Positions 1 to 8,281 of a stretch of 49,474 nt of DNA are shown one piece after another. Made by a program: the position numbers and the translations under genes. Source of the DNA: Hydrotalea sp. (GTDB lineage: Bacteria > Bacteroidota > Bacteroidia > Chitinophagales > Chitinophagaceae); NCBI GenBank assembly GCA_027364735.1, contig DAHXOT010000053.1, positions 1-49,474 on the forward strand. Direction: 5' to 3'. The number at the start of each line of letters is the position of its first letter. The stretch's first letter is position 1. The notes under the pieces are model-generated. The model was not told the origin of the DNA and searched no databases. It saw only the letters and a program-made list of their open reading frames with translations.

Positions 1-1109
1 GTCGTAACCATCCATTTGGGTGGGAAGCCGAAGAAGCTGTAGATTATGCTCGTGAGCAAGTAGCCCAATTAATAGGTGCCGATCCTAAAGAAATTATTTT
101 TACATCGGGGGCTACCGAAGGAGATAACCTTGCCATTAAAGGCGTTTTTGAGATGTATGCCAGTAAAGGTAACCACATAATTACTGCGGTTACTGAACAT
201 AAAGCAGTATTAGACACTTGTAAACATATTGAAAAATTGGGTGGAGATGTAACCTATTTACAAGTAAATGCCGAAGGTTTAATAGACCTAAAAGAATTAG
301 AAGCTGCTATAAAACCTGCCACTATACTTATTGCCATTATGTATGCCAATAATGAAGTAGGCGTTATTCAGCCGGTAAAAGAAATTGCAGCTATTGCTAA
401 AAAACATGGCGTTTTATTTTTTACCGATGCTACACAAGCAGCAGGTAAAATTCCGGTAGATGTAATTAAAGATGGAATAGATTTATTGACATTTAGCGGT
501 CATAAAATGTACGGACCAAAAGGAATTGGTGCTTTATATGTTCGCCGTAAAAATCCGCGTGTAAAAGTTACTGCTCAAATGGATGGTGGCGGACATGAGC
601 GTGGTATGCGTAGCGGTACATTAAACGTTCCAGGTATTGTAGGTTTTGGCAAAGCGTGTGAATTATGCAGATTAGAAATGGAAGAAGATACTAAACGTAT
701 TAGCCAATTAAGAGATAAATTAGAAACATCGTTATTACAATTAGAAGAAGCCTATGTGAATGGCAGTCGCCAACATCGTTTACCGCATGTAAGCAATATT
801 TCTTTTAAATATGTTGAAGGTGAAGGATTAATGATGGGTTTTAATAAAAATATTGCATTAAGCTCGGGCTCTGCATGTACCTCAGCCTCATTAGAACCAA
901 GTTATGTTTTAAAAGCATTAGGCTTAGGTGATGATTTAGCACACAGCTCATTACGCTTTGGCTTAGGACGATTTACAACAGAAGAACAAATTGATTATAC
1001 TATTGAGCAAGTTTCTCAAACAGTAAATAAATTAAGAGAAATGAGCCCATTATGGGAAATGTATAAAGAAGGAATTGATTTAAACAGCATTGCGTGGGCA
1101 CATCACTAA
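1..1109 (+). CDS. iscS: Cysteine desulfurase IscS (5' end outside window)
   Basis: PLP enzyme that takes sulfur from cysteine and passes it as persulfide to the IscU scaffold. The reading frame is open from base 3, and the first visible residues ([17 protein letters not shown]) match the IscS region about 35-40 residues from the N-terminus, so the start codon lies upstream of the window. The PLP lysine is in [10 protein letters not shown] (codon 504-506) and the catalytic loop cysteine is in [10 protein letters not shown] (codon 876-878). The HKAVLDTC segment is typical of IscS rather than SufS. iscU and iscA follow on the same strand, so this is an ISC-type operon. The first ATG inside the window (153) is internal and should not be taken as the start. 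Confidence 0.96.
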   Translation, partial: RNHPFGWEAEEAVDYAREQVAQLIGADPKEIIFTSGATEGDNLAIKGVFEMYASKGNHIITAVTEHKAVLDTCKHIEKLGGDVTYLQVNAEGLIDLKELEAAIKPATILIAIMYANNEVGVIQPVKEIAAIAKKHGVLFFTDATQAAGKIPVDVIKDGIDLLTFSGHKMYGPKGIGALYVRRKNPRVKVTAQMDGGGHERGMRSGTLNVPGIVGFGKACELCRLEMEEDTKRISQLRDKLETSLLQLEEAYVNGSRQHRLPHVSNISFKYVEGEGLMMGFNKNIALSSGSACTSASLEPSYVLKALGLGDDLAHSSLRFGLGRFTTEEQIDYTIEQVSQTVNKLREMSPLWEMYKEGIDLNSIAWAHH

Positions 1110-1166
1110 GCTAAAAGTTTCTTTTTTAAACCAGTTCTTTTAACAATAGTCAACTAAATATAAAAT

Positions 1167-1209
1167 CCTACCGCCTCGTAGGTTAAAATCCTATCGAATG
1201 GATAGAGGC
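1167..1209 (+). promoter_or_regulatory. Possible structured leader upstream of iscU
   Basis: Two short hairpins lie back to back in the iscS-iscU gap: CCTAC (1167-1171) with GTAGG (1178-1182), and CTATC (1191-1195) with GATAG (1201-1205). The loop of the first contains GCCTC (1173-1177), which is complementary to GAGGC at 1205-1209, eight bases before the iscU ATG. This would allow a pseudoknot or an alternative fold near the start codon. The stems are short and no known RNA family is recognised, so this is a weak call from sequence alone. Confidence 0.3.
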
Positions 1210-1217
1210 AAAATAGT

Positions 1218-1637
1218 ATGGCATATTCAGAAAAAGTAATAGATCATTATAACAACCCTAAAAACGTTGGAACTTTAGACAAATCAAACAAAAACGTTGG
1301 AACCGGATTGGTTGGAGCTCCAGAATGTGGCGATGTAATGCGTTTACAAATTGAAGTAGATGATACTACCGGAATTATTAAAGATGCCAAATTTAAAACT
1401 TTTGGTTGCGGATCTGCTATTGCCTCATCTTCATTAGCAACAGAATGGCTAAAAGGCAAATCGGTGGATGAAGCTGTGAAAATTGATAACATGGATATAG
1501 TAGAAGAATTAAATCTTCCTCCGGTAAAAATTCATTGCTCTGTATTAGCAGAAGATGCCATTAAAGCGGCTATTAATGATTATAGAAAAAAAAATGGATT
1601 AGAAGAATTACAATTTGATGAAAAAGGAGTTCATTAA
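1218..1637 (+). CDS. iscU: Fe-S cluster assembly scaffold IscU
   Basis: Scaffold on which [2Fe-2S] clusters are built with sulfur from IscS. The 139-residue protein has the three conserved cluster cysteines: C37 in PECGDVM (with D39), C64 in FGCGSAIASS and C107 in KIHCSVLA. The LPPVK motif at 100-104, just before the third cysteine, is the site recognised by the HscA chaperone in other bacteria. It lies 108 bp after iscS and 2 bp before iscA, so the three are probably one transcript. No hscA, hscB or ferredoxin gene follows, although the LPPVK site suggests that such a partner exists elsewhere in the genome. Confidence 0.97.
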   Translation: MAYSEKVIDHYNNPKNVGTLDKSNKNVGTGLVGAPECGDVMRLQIEVDDTTGIIKDAKFKTFGCGSAIASSSLATEWLKGKSVDEAVKIDNMDIVEELNLPPVKIHCSVLAEDAIKAAINDYRKKNGLEELQFDEKGVH

Positions 1638-1639
1638 TT

Positions 1640-1996
1640 ATGAGTACAGTTGCAACAGATAATGCAATATTAGTAAGCGAAAAAGCAAAAGCTAAAGTAC
1701 AGCAATTGATGAAAGATGCTGGGATTGACACCGATTCATCTTACTTTTTACGAGTAAGTGTTGTTGGCGGCGGATGCAGCGGCTTAAGCTATAAATTAGA
1801 TTTTGATAACGAACAAAAACCCATGGATCAAGTATTTGAGGATAATGGCGTAAAAGTAGTTACCGATTTAAAAAGTTTCCTTTATCTCGTAAATACCGAA
1901 TTAGATTTCTCTGATGGTTTAAATGGCAAAGGATTTTATTTCAATAATCCTAATGCAAGTAGAAGTTGCGGTTGCGGAGAAAGTTTTGCAGTTTAA
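1640..1996 (+). CDS. iscA: IscA/HesB-family Fe-S assembly protein
   Basis: A-type carrier that receives or delivers iron or Fe-S clusters downstream of IscU. The 118-residue protein carries the family's cysteine triad: C46 in GGGCSGLSY and C110/C112 in the C-terminal SCGCGESF. The N-terminus is about ten residues longer than in E. coli IscA. The start is 2 bp after the iscU stop, which indicates co-translation. A strong terminator follows 24 bp after its stop, so the operon ends here. It could equally be named ErpA or SufA, since the family members cannot be told apart with confidence by motif; iscA is chosen from context. Confidence 0.9.
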   Translation: MSTVATDNAILVSEKAKAKVQQLMKDAGIDTDSSYFLRVSVVGGGCSGLSYKLDFDNEQKPMDQVFEDNGVKVVTDLKSFLYLVNTELDFSDGLNGKGFYFNNPNASRSCGCGESFAV

Positions 1997-2020
1997 TTGT
2001 GAGCAAGTATATGATAGCTT

Positions 2021-2049
2021 TAACCTGTTACTTTTCGTAACAGGTTTTT
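2021..2049 (+). terminator. Rho-independent terminator of isc operon
   Basis: A perfect 10-bp stem, AACCTGTTAC (2021-2030) with GTAACAGGTT (2036-2045), has a 5-nt loop TTTTC and runs into a T-tract. It is 24 bp after the iscA stop and before the next gene on the same strand. Confidence 0.9.
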
Positions 2050-2103
2050 TGTTTATAATACTTTAAAATTAAAATTTGGTTTTATTTCAATTCAACTATC
2101 ACT

Positions 2104-2111
2104 TAGTTTTG
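2104..2111 (+). promoter_or_regulatory. Candidate -7 box upstream of gldF
   Basis: TAGTTTTG matches TAnnTTTG, the -7 element of Bacteroidota housekeeping promoters. No good TTTG box is found 19-21 bp upstream. The box ends only 4 bp before the gldF ATG, which would give a nearly leaderless transcript. This is a weak call. Confidence 0.3.
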
Positions 2112-2115
2112 AATT

Positions 2116-2835
2116 ATGTGGATGATTTGTAAAAAAGAATGGCAACAGTTTTTTAGTAGCTTAACAGGCTACATTGCCATTATTGTTTTTTTATTGGTAA
2201 ACGGATTAATTTTATTTGTTTTCGAGAATAATATTTTTTCGTTTGGTTATGCCAGTTTAGATAAGTTTTTTCAGTTAGCTCCTTGGATTTTATTATTCCT
2301 CATTCCTGCCATAACCATGAAAAGCTTTTCGGATGAATTTAAAACAGGCACTTACGAAGTTTTAGAAACACTACCATTATCTACCAAACAAATAGTGATA
2401 GGCAAATTTTTAGGGAATTTATTGGTAGCATTAGTAGCATTAATTCCTTCATTTATTTATATTATTTCTATTCAACAACTTTCTTCAGGAATAGGTTTAG
2501 ATATTGGTGCAACAATTAGCTCATACATTGGTTTAATTTTTTTACAAGCAGTATTTACAGCCATTGGCATTTTTATTAGCAGCTTTACCAATAATGCGGT
2601 AATTGCTTTTATACTAAGTGCAATTTCTTGTGCATTACTTTATTATGGATTTAATGCCATAAGCAAACTACCATTTTTAATGGGTGGTGCAGATTATTAC
2701 ATTGCAATGGCAGGAATAGACTTTCATTACAGCAATATAAGCAGAGGTGTAATTGATTCAAGAGATGTTATTTATTTTATAAGTATTATACTGCTGTTAC
2801 TTTTATTTACAGAACGAAAACTATTAATAAAATAG
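2116..2835 (+). CDS. gldF: Gliding-associated ABC transporter permease GldF
   Basis: Membrane permease of the GldA-GldF-GldG ABC transporter, linked to gliding motility in Flavobacterium and widespread in Bacteroidota. The 239-residue protein has about six hydrophobic segments and the ABC-2 permease signature in the first third (PWILLFLIPAITMKSFSDE, then a KTGTYEVLETLPLS turn). The ATG at 2116 aligns with the N-terminus of known GldF proteins as I remember them. gldG follows 15 bp later. The ATPase gene gldA is not adjacent and must be elsewhere. Presence of gldFG alone does not prove that the cell glides, because many non-gliding relatives keep these genes. Confidence 0.9.
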   Translation: MWMICKKEWQQFFSSLTGYIAIIVFLLVNGLILFVFENNIFSFGYASLDKFFQLAPWILLFLIPAITMKSFSDEFKTGTYEVLETLPLSTKQIVIGKFLGNLLVALVALIPSFIYIISIQQLSSGIGLDIGATISSYIGLIFLQAVFTAIGIFISSFTNNAVIAFILSAISCALLYYGFNAISKLPFLMGGADYYIAMAGIDFHYSNISRGVIDSRDVIYFISIILLLLLFTERKLLIK

Positions 2836-2850
2836 TATACTCTATTTCAA

Positions 2851-4554
2851 ATGCAAAAATTAATTAAACATAAATTAGGATGGATACTATTGCTAATTCT
2901 ATTTTTAATTGTAAATGTATTGGCTGCCTTTATACATACAAGATTTGATTTAACCAAAGAGCAACGTTATACCATTAGTAAATCAACAAAAAATATTATA
3001 CAACAATTAGAGGATAAAGTGGAGATACTTGTTTTTTTAAATGGAGATCTTCCCACCGGATTTAAAAAATTAGCTTCAGCTACTGACGACTTCTTACAAT
3101 TGCTTAAAGAAAATAACAGCTCCAAAATACAATACAAATTCATTTCTCCTAACGAAGAAATGAATGACTCAAACAAACAGTATCAAGATACATTAATTGG
3201 AATGGGGGCCACTCCTATTAACTTAACTATACAAATAAAACAAGGGCAACAAAACAAACTTATCTTTCCGTATGCATGGATAAAATATAAAGGAAAAAAT
3301 AAATTAATAGCCTTATACAAAGGTGGTAATAGATTTATTACTCCTGCCGAAATGAATAGTGCAGAAGCAATGTTAGAATATAATTTTGCTAAAACATTGA
3401 ATGCTTTAATCAACCCACAAAAACCTTTGCTGGCTTATGCTACAGGAAATGGAGAAATAACAGATGCCAGAACCTACGACCTTTTACAAACTGTAAAAAA
3501 CGATTATTCTCTATTTACACTCGATATTAATAAACAACCTTTTATTCCCGATACATTTAAAGTACTTCTACTTGTAAAACCAAAATATAAATTTACTGAA
3601 GATGAAAAATTAAAAATTGACCAATATCTATTACATGGAGGAAAAATTATTTGTTTTATAGATAACTTATATGCAGAACAAGATAGCTTACAAATAAAAC
3701 CAGAACTAATTGCGTATGACAGAAATTTAAATATTACTGACCTGCTATTTAAATATGGTGCAAGAATTAATACAGATTTGCTATTGGATTTACAATGCGA
3801 TTTTATGCCCTTTGCAGTTGGCGGTACTGCAGAAAATCCTCAATTCGAATTTTTACATTGGAATTATTATCCATTATTCGAAAGCAAAAACAATCATCCC
3901 ATAAATAAAAATCTTGGACTGGTAGCCGGAAGATTTGTAAATTCAATAGACACAGTAAAAGCCAATGGAATTTCAAAAACAATACTATTAAGTTCCTCTG
4001 CCAATTCAAGAATATTAAGTACTCCGGCATTAATAAGTTTAAATGAAAACAGAAATACACCGGAAGATGTATTATTTAAACAGCAAAATATACCTGTTGC
4101 CGTATTATTAGAAGGAAAATTTACTTCGTTATATAAAAACAGAATATCACAAACAACTATAGATTCTTTACAGTTGCAAGGCATTTCTTTTATAGATAAA
4201 AGCATTAACGATGGTAAGCTAATTGTGGTTGCCGATGGCGACATGGTATTAAACGATGTAAGCCAAAAACAAGGTCCTTTGCCAATGGGAATGAATTTAT
4301 TTACTTCAGGAACTCAATATGAATATCAATTTGCCAATAGAGATTTTTTATTAAATTGTTTAGAATATCTAACCAATAAAGAAGCGATTATTGAAACAAG
4401 AAATAAAGATATTGTACTACGATTATTAAATACGCAACAAGTAGAAGAAGATAAAACCATGTGGCAACTTTTTAATATTGCTTTCCCTATTGCAATAACT
4501 ATTATCTGCGGTGTTGTATATCAGCAAATACGAAAAAAACGAAATACTGCATAA
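2851..4554 (+). CDS. gldG: Gliding-associated ABC transporter component GldG
   Basis: Partner of GldF, usually described as the substrate-binding or auxiliary component of the complex. The 567-residue protein has a membrane segment near the N-terminus (about residues 11-29), then TRFDLTKEQRYTIS, the opening typical of GldG and related ABC auxiliary proteins. A long extracytoplasmic region follows, and a second membrane segment lies near the C-terminus (NIAFPIAITIICGVVY) before a basic tail. Length and order match the family. It is 15 bp downstream of gldF and 26 bp upstream of the TerC gene, so the three may be transcribed together. The transported substrate is unknown. Confidence 0.9.
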   Translation: MQKLIKHKLGWILLLILFLIVNVLAAFIHTRFDLTKEQRYTISKSTKNIIQQLEDKVEILVFLNGDLPTGFKKLASATDDFLQLLKENNSSKIQYKFISPNEEMNDSNKQYQDTLIGMGATPINLTIQIKQGQQNKLIFPYAWIKYKGKNKLIALYKGGNRFITPAEMNSAEAMLEYNFAKTLNALINPQKPLLAYATGNGEITDARTYDLLQTVKNDYSLFTLDINKQPFIPDTFKVLLLVKPKYKFTEDEKLKIDQYLLHGGKIICFIDNLYAEQDSLQIKPELIAYDRNLNITDLLFKYGARINTDLLLDLQCDFMPFAVGGTAENPQFEFLHWNYYPLFESKNNHPINKNLGLVAGRFVNSIDTVKANGISKTILLSSSANSRILSTPALISLNENRNTPEDVLFKQQNIPVAVLLEGKFTSLYKNRISQTTIDSLQLQGISFIDKSINDGKLIVVADGDMVLNDVSQKQGPLPMGMNLFTSGTQYEYQFANRDFLLNCLEYLTNKEAIIETRNKDIVLRLLNTQQVEEDKTMWQLFNIAFPIAITIICGVVYQQIRKKRNTA

Positions 4555-4580
4555 TTGGTTATTTTTATGCATAAATAAAT

Positions 4581-5525
4581 ATGAGTACACATCAATTAAT
4601 ATACTTAGTTTTTATTCTTGCTTTAATTATTGCATTATCGTTCGATTTAGGTTTACTTAGTAAAAAAAGTAAAAAAATAAGTATTGCCAAAGCCATTTGG
4701 CAAACAGCCTTTTGGGTAAGCTTAGCTATTGCATTTTTCGTTTTTTTATTAATAGAAGAAGGCCATAAAACCGGTCTCGAGTATTTAAGTGCTTACTTAA
4801 TGGAATGGAGTTTAAGTATAGATAATATTTTTGTTTTTATACTTATATTCAATGCATTTAAAGTTAAAGAGCATTTTTATGGCAGGGTATTACTTGTAGG
4901 AATTTTAATGGCTATAATTTTAAGAATAGCTTTTATTACTATTGGTGTTGAATTAGTTGAAATCTTTCATTGGATATTATATTTATTTGGAGCATTTCTT
5001 GTGTATACCGGATTTAAAATGTTTAAAGAAAAGGAAGAAAAAGAGTTTAATCCGCAGCAAAATAAAGTATATCAATTTTTACAAAAATTTTTACCCTTAT
5101 CGCCAACCGATGGAAATGGAAAATATATTATTAGAGTAAATAAAAAACCACAGTACACTATTTTATTTGTAGTAGTTGTTATGCTATCAACAGTTGATGT
5201 AGTTTTTGCCTTAGATTCTATTCCGGCAGTAATGGGCATTTCGCAAGATAAATTAGTCATTTATACCTCTAATATTTTTGCAGTATTAGGTTTACGAAGT
5301 TTATTTTTCTTATTAAAAGGTGCTGTTCATAAATTTAAATTTTTGCAACAAGGTATTTCAATTGTTCTAATTTTTATAGGAATTAAAATGTTAGGTGAGT
5401 ATTTTATTTCTTCTATTCTTAGTAAAACCATACAAGTTATTTTATCGCTCATAATTATTGTTTTTTGTATTGGAGGTTCAATTGTTTATTCAATTTGGCA
5501 TTCTAAAAAAACTTCTATTCATTAA
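4581..5525 (+). CDS. TerC/Alx-family integral membrane protein
   Basis: Multi-pass membrane protein of the TerC family, members of which are linked to manganese or other metal homeostasis and tellurite resistance. The 314-residue protein has about eight or nine hydrophobic segments. Two acidic family motifs lie in membrane helices: MEWSLSIDNIFVF near residue 75 and STVDVVFALDSIPAV near residue 210. No CBS or transporter-associated C-terminal domain is fused, so it is the short form. It lies 26 bp after gldG. Its stop is one base before the start of murF-alr, which suggests translation coupling. The substrate is not deducible from sequence. Confidence 0.88.
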   Translation: MSTHQLIYLVFILALIIALSFDLGLLSKKSKKISIAKAIWQTAFWVSLAIAFFVFLLIEEGHKTGLEYLSAYLMEWSLSIDNIFVFILIFNAFKVKEHFYGRVLLVGILMAIILRIAFITIGVELVEIFHWILYLFGAFLVYTGFKMFKEKEEKEFNPQQNKVYQFLQKFLPLSPTDGNGKYIIRVNKKPQYTILFVVVVMLSTVDVVFALDSIPAVMGISQDKLVIYTSNIFAVLGLRSLFFLLKGAVHKFKFLQQGISIVLIFIGIKMLGEYFISSILSKTIQVILSLIIIVFCIGGSIVYSIWHSKKTSIH

Positions 5526-5526
5526 A

Positions 5527-7986
5527 ATGAACTACACAATCAGTCATATTGCTTCTATCATACAATCAAAAAACCAGATATCATCTACCGAAAAAATTAA
5601 CTACTTACTAATTGATAGTAGGAAAATTGTATTTCCAAACCAATCGCTATTTTTTGCATTAATTGGCGCAAGACGTAATGGGCATGATTTTATAGAAGAA
5701 GCCTACGAAAGAGGTGTTAGAAATTTTGTGATTAGTGAACCCATAAAAACAACATCATTTGCTGATGCCAATTTTTTAATAGTTGATAACACATTAACAG
5801 CTTTACAAACAATTGCATCTTATCATAGAAAACAATTTCAATATCCCGTAATTGGCATTACCGGAAGTAACGGAAAAACAATTGTAAAAGAATGGCTAAA
5901 TCAATTACTTCAACCCGAATTTCATATTATTCGCAGCCCCAGAAGTTATAACTCTCAAATTGGTGTTCCGCTAAGTGTATGGCAAATGAACGCACAACAT
6001 ACACTCGCTATTTTCGAAGCGGGCATTTCTACCATTGAAGAAATGAGCCAATTAGAAGCAATTATTCAGCCCACAATTGGCATTCATACCAATATAGGCG
6101 AAGCACACAGCAAAGGGTTTAGGAATAAAGAAGAGAAACTAAAAGAAAAAATTAAATTATTTAAAAATTGCACCTCTATTATTTACTGTAAAGAAGATAT
6201 TGAAGAAAGTCTTTTACCAACAGAAATAGAAAAATTTTCTTGGAGCAGAAAAACTACAGCCGATTTTTTTATTAAAGAAGAAATTAAAAAAAACTCTGAA
6301 ACAATACTCGAAGTTGTATATAAGAACCAATCGCATACTATTTCAATTCCTTTTACAGATGCCGCTTCTATTGATAATAGTATTACTTGCTGTTGTACTT
6401 TATTGCAATTAGGCTATAATTTTACCACGCTTGCACCTCGTTTACAACAGCTTCAAGCAGTTGAAATGCGTTTACAATTAAAAAAAGGAATAAATAATTG
6501 TACCATTATTAACGATAGTTATAGCAACGATATTTCATCGCTTAGCATTGCATTAGATTATTTAACTCAACAAGCAGGCAATCATACAACAACTGTAATT
6601 CTTTCCGATATTTTGCAATCGGAATATAACGAGGAAACCTTGTATCAACAAATTGCAACAGAGTTCAAGCATAGAAATATTCAACGCCTTATTGGAATTG
6701 GAGAAACCATCTTTAAATATAAAAATGCGTTTAATTCAATTCCGCAAACAGAATTTTTTATTTCAACAGAAAACTTTTTAACGCAACAATCTACACATCA
6801 ATTCAAAAATGAATTTATTTTATTAAAAGGAGCCAGAATATTTTCTTTTGAACGAATTAATAATTGGTTAGAACAAAAAGTACATCAAACAGTTTTAGAA
6901 ATTAACTTATCGGCAATAGCACATAATTTAAAAGAATATCAAAAACATTTATTATCATCTACCAAATTAATGGCAATGGTAAAAGCCTTTAGTTATGGAA
7001 GTGGTAATGCAGAAATAGCAAGGGTATTACAATTTCATAAAGTTGATTATCTGGCTGTGGCTTATACCGATGAAGGCATTGATTTGCGAAATGCAGGTAT
7101 CAGTTTACCAATTATGGTTATGAATATTGATGAAGCAGGTTTTGATGCGATTATTGAATATAACTTAGAACCCGAAATTTATTCATTTCCCATTTATCAA
7201 TCATTTCATAAGTACTTACAGCAACAAGCCATAAACAATTTTCCTGTGCATATTAAAATTAATACGGGAATGAATAGATTGGGATTTGATTTAAATGAAA
7301 TACAATCTCTATCCTTAGCTTTAAAACAAAATAATACCATGACGGTAAAATCTGTATTAAGTCATTTAGCCGCAAGCGATAATAGCTTATTCGATGATTT
7401 TACTTTTCAGCAAGCAACTTTATTAAACAATGCATGTGAACTATTACAAAATAGTATTGGATATACTTTTATTAAACATATAGCCAATTCTGCCGCCATT
7501 TTTCGGCATCAAGAATTACAAATGGATATGGTTCGCTTAGGTATTGGTTTATATGGGATTGATATTACCAAAAATACAGAACTAAATTTGGCCACAGTTG
7601 CCACACTAAAATCTACCATTGCACAAATAAGAAATCTAAAAGCTGGTGAAACGGTAGGTTATAATAGAAATGGAAAAATAAATAAAGACAGTACCATTGC
7701 AATTATAAGAATTGGATATGCCGATGGGCTTAGTAGAAAAATGGGAAACGGTAATGGCTATATGTTTTTAAAAAATACAAAAGTGCCAATTATTGGTGAT
7801 GTTTGCATGGATATGACCATGATAGATATCACCGGCATTTTGGAGGAAGTAAAGGAAGGAGATGAAGTAGAAATATTTGGAAGAAATATCAACATTAACA
7901 CCATTGCCTCATTAATAGGAACTATTCCGTATGAAGTGATGACAGGAGTTAATCAACGTGTGAAAAGGGTATATTTAGATGAATAA
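5527..7986 (+). CDS. Bifunctional MurF ligase / alanine racemase
   Basis: Fusion of two cell-wall enzymes, known from Bacteroidota. The N-terminal half is UDP-MurNAc-tripeptide:D-Ala-D-Ala ligase, with the ATP loop GITGSNGKT at 110-118, E164 in FEAGIS, H194 in TNIGEAHSKGF, the likely carbamylated-lysine segment KEKIKLF near 206-212, and NDSYSND near 329-335. The C-terminal half (from about 455) is a PLP alanine racemase, with the PLP lysine K486 in MVKAFSYGSG and the second catalytic tyrosine Y731 in GYADGL. It thus couples D-Ala supply to D-Ala-D-Ala addition. The frame is open further upstream to 5458, but that overlaps terC; the ATG at 5527 begins the MurF homology and follows the terC stop by one base. 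All key residues are present. Confidence 0.95.
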   Translation: MNYTISHIASIIQSKNQISSTEKINYLLIDSRKIVFPNQSLFFALIGARRNGHDFIEEAYERGVRNFVISEPIKTTSFADANFLIVDNTLTALQTIASYHRKQFQYPVIGITGSNGKTIVKEWLNQLLQPEFHIIRSPRSYNSQIGVPLSVWQMNAQHTLAIFEAGISTIEEMSQLEAIIQPTIGIHTNIGEAHSKGFRNKEEKLKEKIKLFKNCTSIIYCKEDIEESLLPTEIEKFSWSRKTTADFFIKEEIKKNSETILEVVYKNQSHTISIPFTDAASIDNSITCCCTLLQLGYNFTTLAPRLQQLQAVEMRLQLKKGINNCTIINDSYSNDISSLSIALDYLTQQAGNHTTTVILSDILQSEYNEETLYQQIATEFKHRNIQRLIGIGETIFKYKNAFNSIPQTEFFISTENFLTQQSTHQFKNEFILLKGARIFSFERINNWLEQKVHQTVLEINLSAIAHNLKEYQKHLLSSTKLMAMVKAFSYGSGNAEIARVLQFHKVDYLAVAYTDEGIDLRNAGISLPIMVMNIDEAGFDAIIEYNLEPEIYSFPIYQSFHKYLQQQAINNFPVHIKINTGMNRLGFDLNEIQSLSLALKQNNTMTVKSVLSHLAASDNSLFDDFTFQQATLLNNACELLQNSIGYTFIKHIANSAAIFRHQELQMDMVRLGIGLYGIDITKNTELNLATVATLKSTIAQIRNLKAGETVGYNRNGKINKDSTIAIIRIGYADGLSRKMGNGNGYMFLKNTKVPIIGDVCMDMTMIDITGILEEVKEGDEVEIFGRNININTIASLIGTIPYEVMTGVNQRVKRVYLDE

Positions 7987-8130
7987 AAAATACAGTTAAC
8001 CCGTTGGAAGCATAATATAAAATAATAAATTGGCTAATTCGCTTTAGTAAAAAAATATTCTACCTAGATTAAACTCACACTATTCGTATAAGCTTTCAAA
8101 TTTTAAGGAAATGAAAAGAGCAAAAACAAG

Positions 8131-8161
8131 TTCGGCTATTGCCAAAAATCCCCTACTTTTG
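8131..8161 (+). promoter_or_regulatory. Promoter of tRNA-Leu (and probably tig)
   Basis: TTCG (8131-8134), a 19-bp spacer and TACTTTTG (8154-8161) fit the Bacteroidota promoter (TTTG, 19-21 bp, TAnnTTTG). The -7 box is exact and the -33 box has one mismatch. It ends 13 bp before the mature tRNA, the expected distance. No terminator was seen between the tRNA and trigger factor, so this promoter may serve both. Confidence 0.65.
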
Positions 8162-8174
8162 CAACCCATTTTAT

Positions 8175-8256
8175 GCGGGTGTGGCGAAACTGGCAGACGC
8201 ACTAGACTTAGGATCTAGCGGAGCAATCCATGTAGGTTCGATTCCTATCACCCGCA
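8175..8256 (+). tRNA. tRNA-Leu, anticodon TAG
   Basis: The acceptor arms GCGGGTG (8175-8181) and CACCCGC (8249-8255) pair perfectly, with discriminator A at 8256. The anticodon stem CTAGA/TCTAG encloses the loop CTTAGGA, giving anticodon TAG (8209-8211), which reads CTN leucine codons. The T-arm is TAGGTTCGATTCCTA. The long variable arm marks a class II tRNA. The CCA end is not encoded. Confidence 0.97.
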
Positions 8257-8281
8257 CTTTACTAATAAATTTTGGCAAGTT

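Noticed and set aside
3803-4244. Two overlapping minus-strand frames inside gldG
   Set aside because: They are antisense shadows of gldG in AT-rich DNA, without operon context.
5458-5526. N-terminal extension of MurF-Alr from ATG at 5458
   Set aside because: It overlaps the end of terC in another frame and lacks MurF homology; the ATG at 5527 fits the family start.
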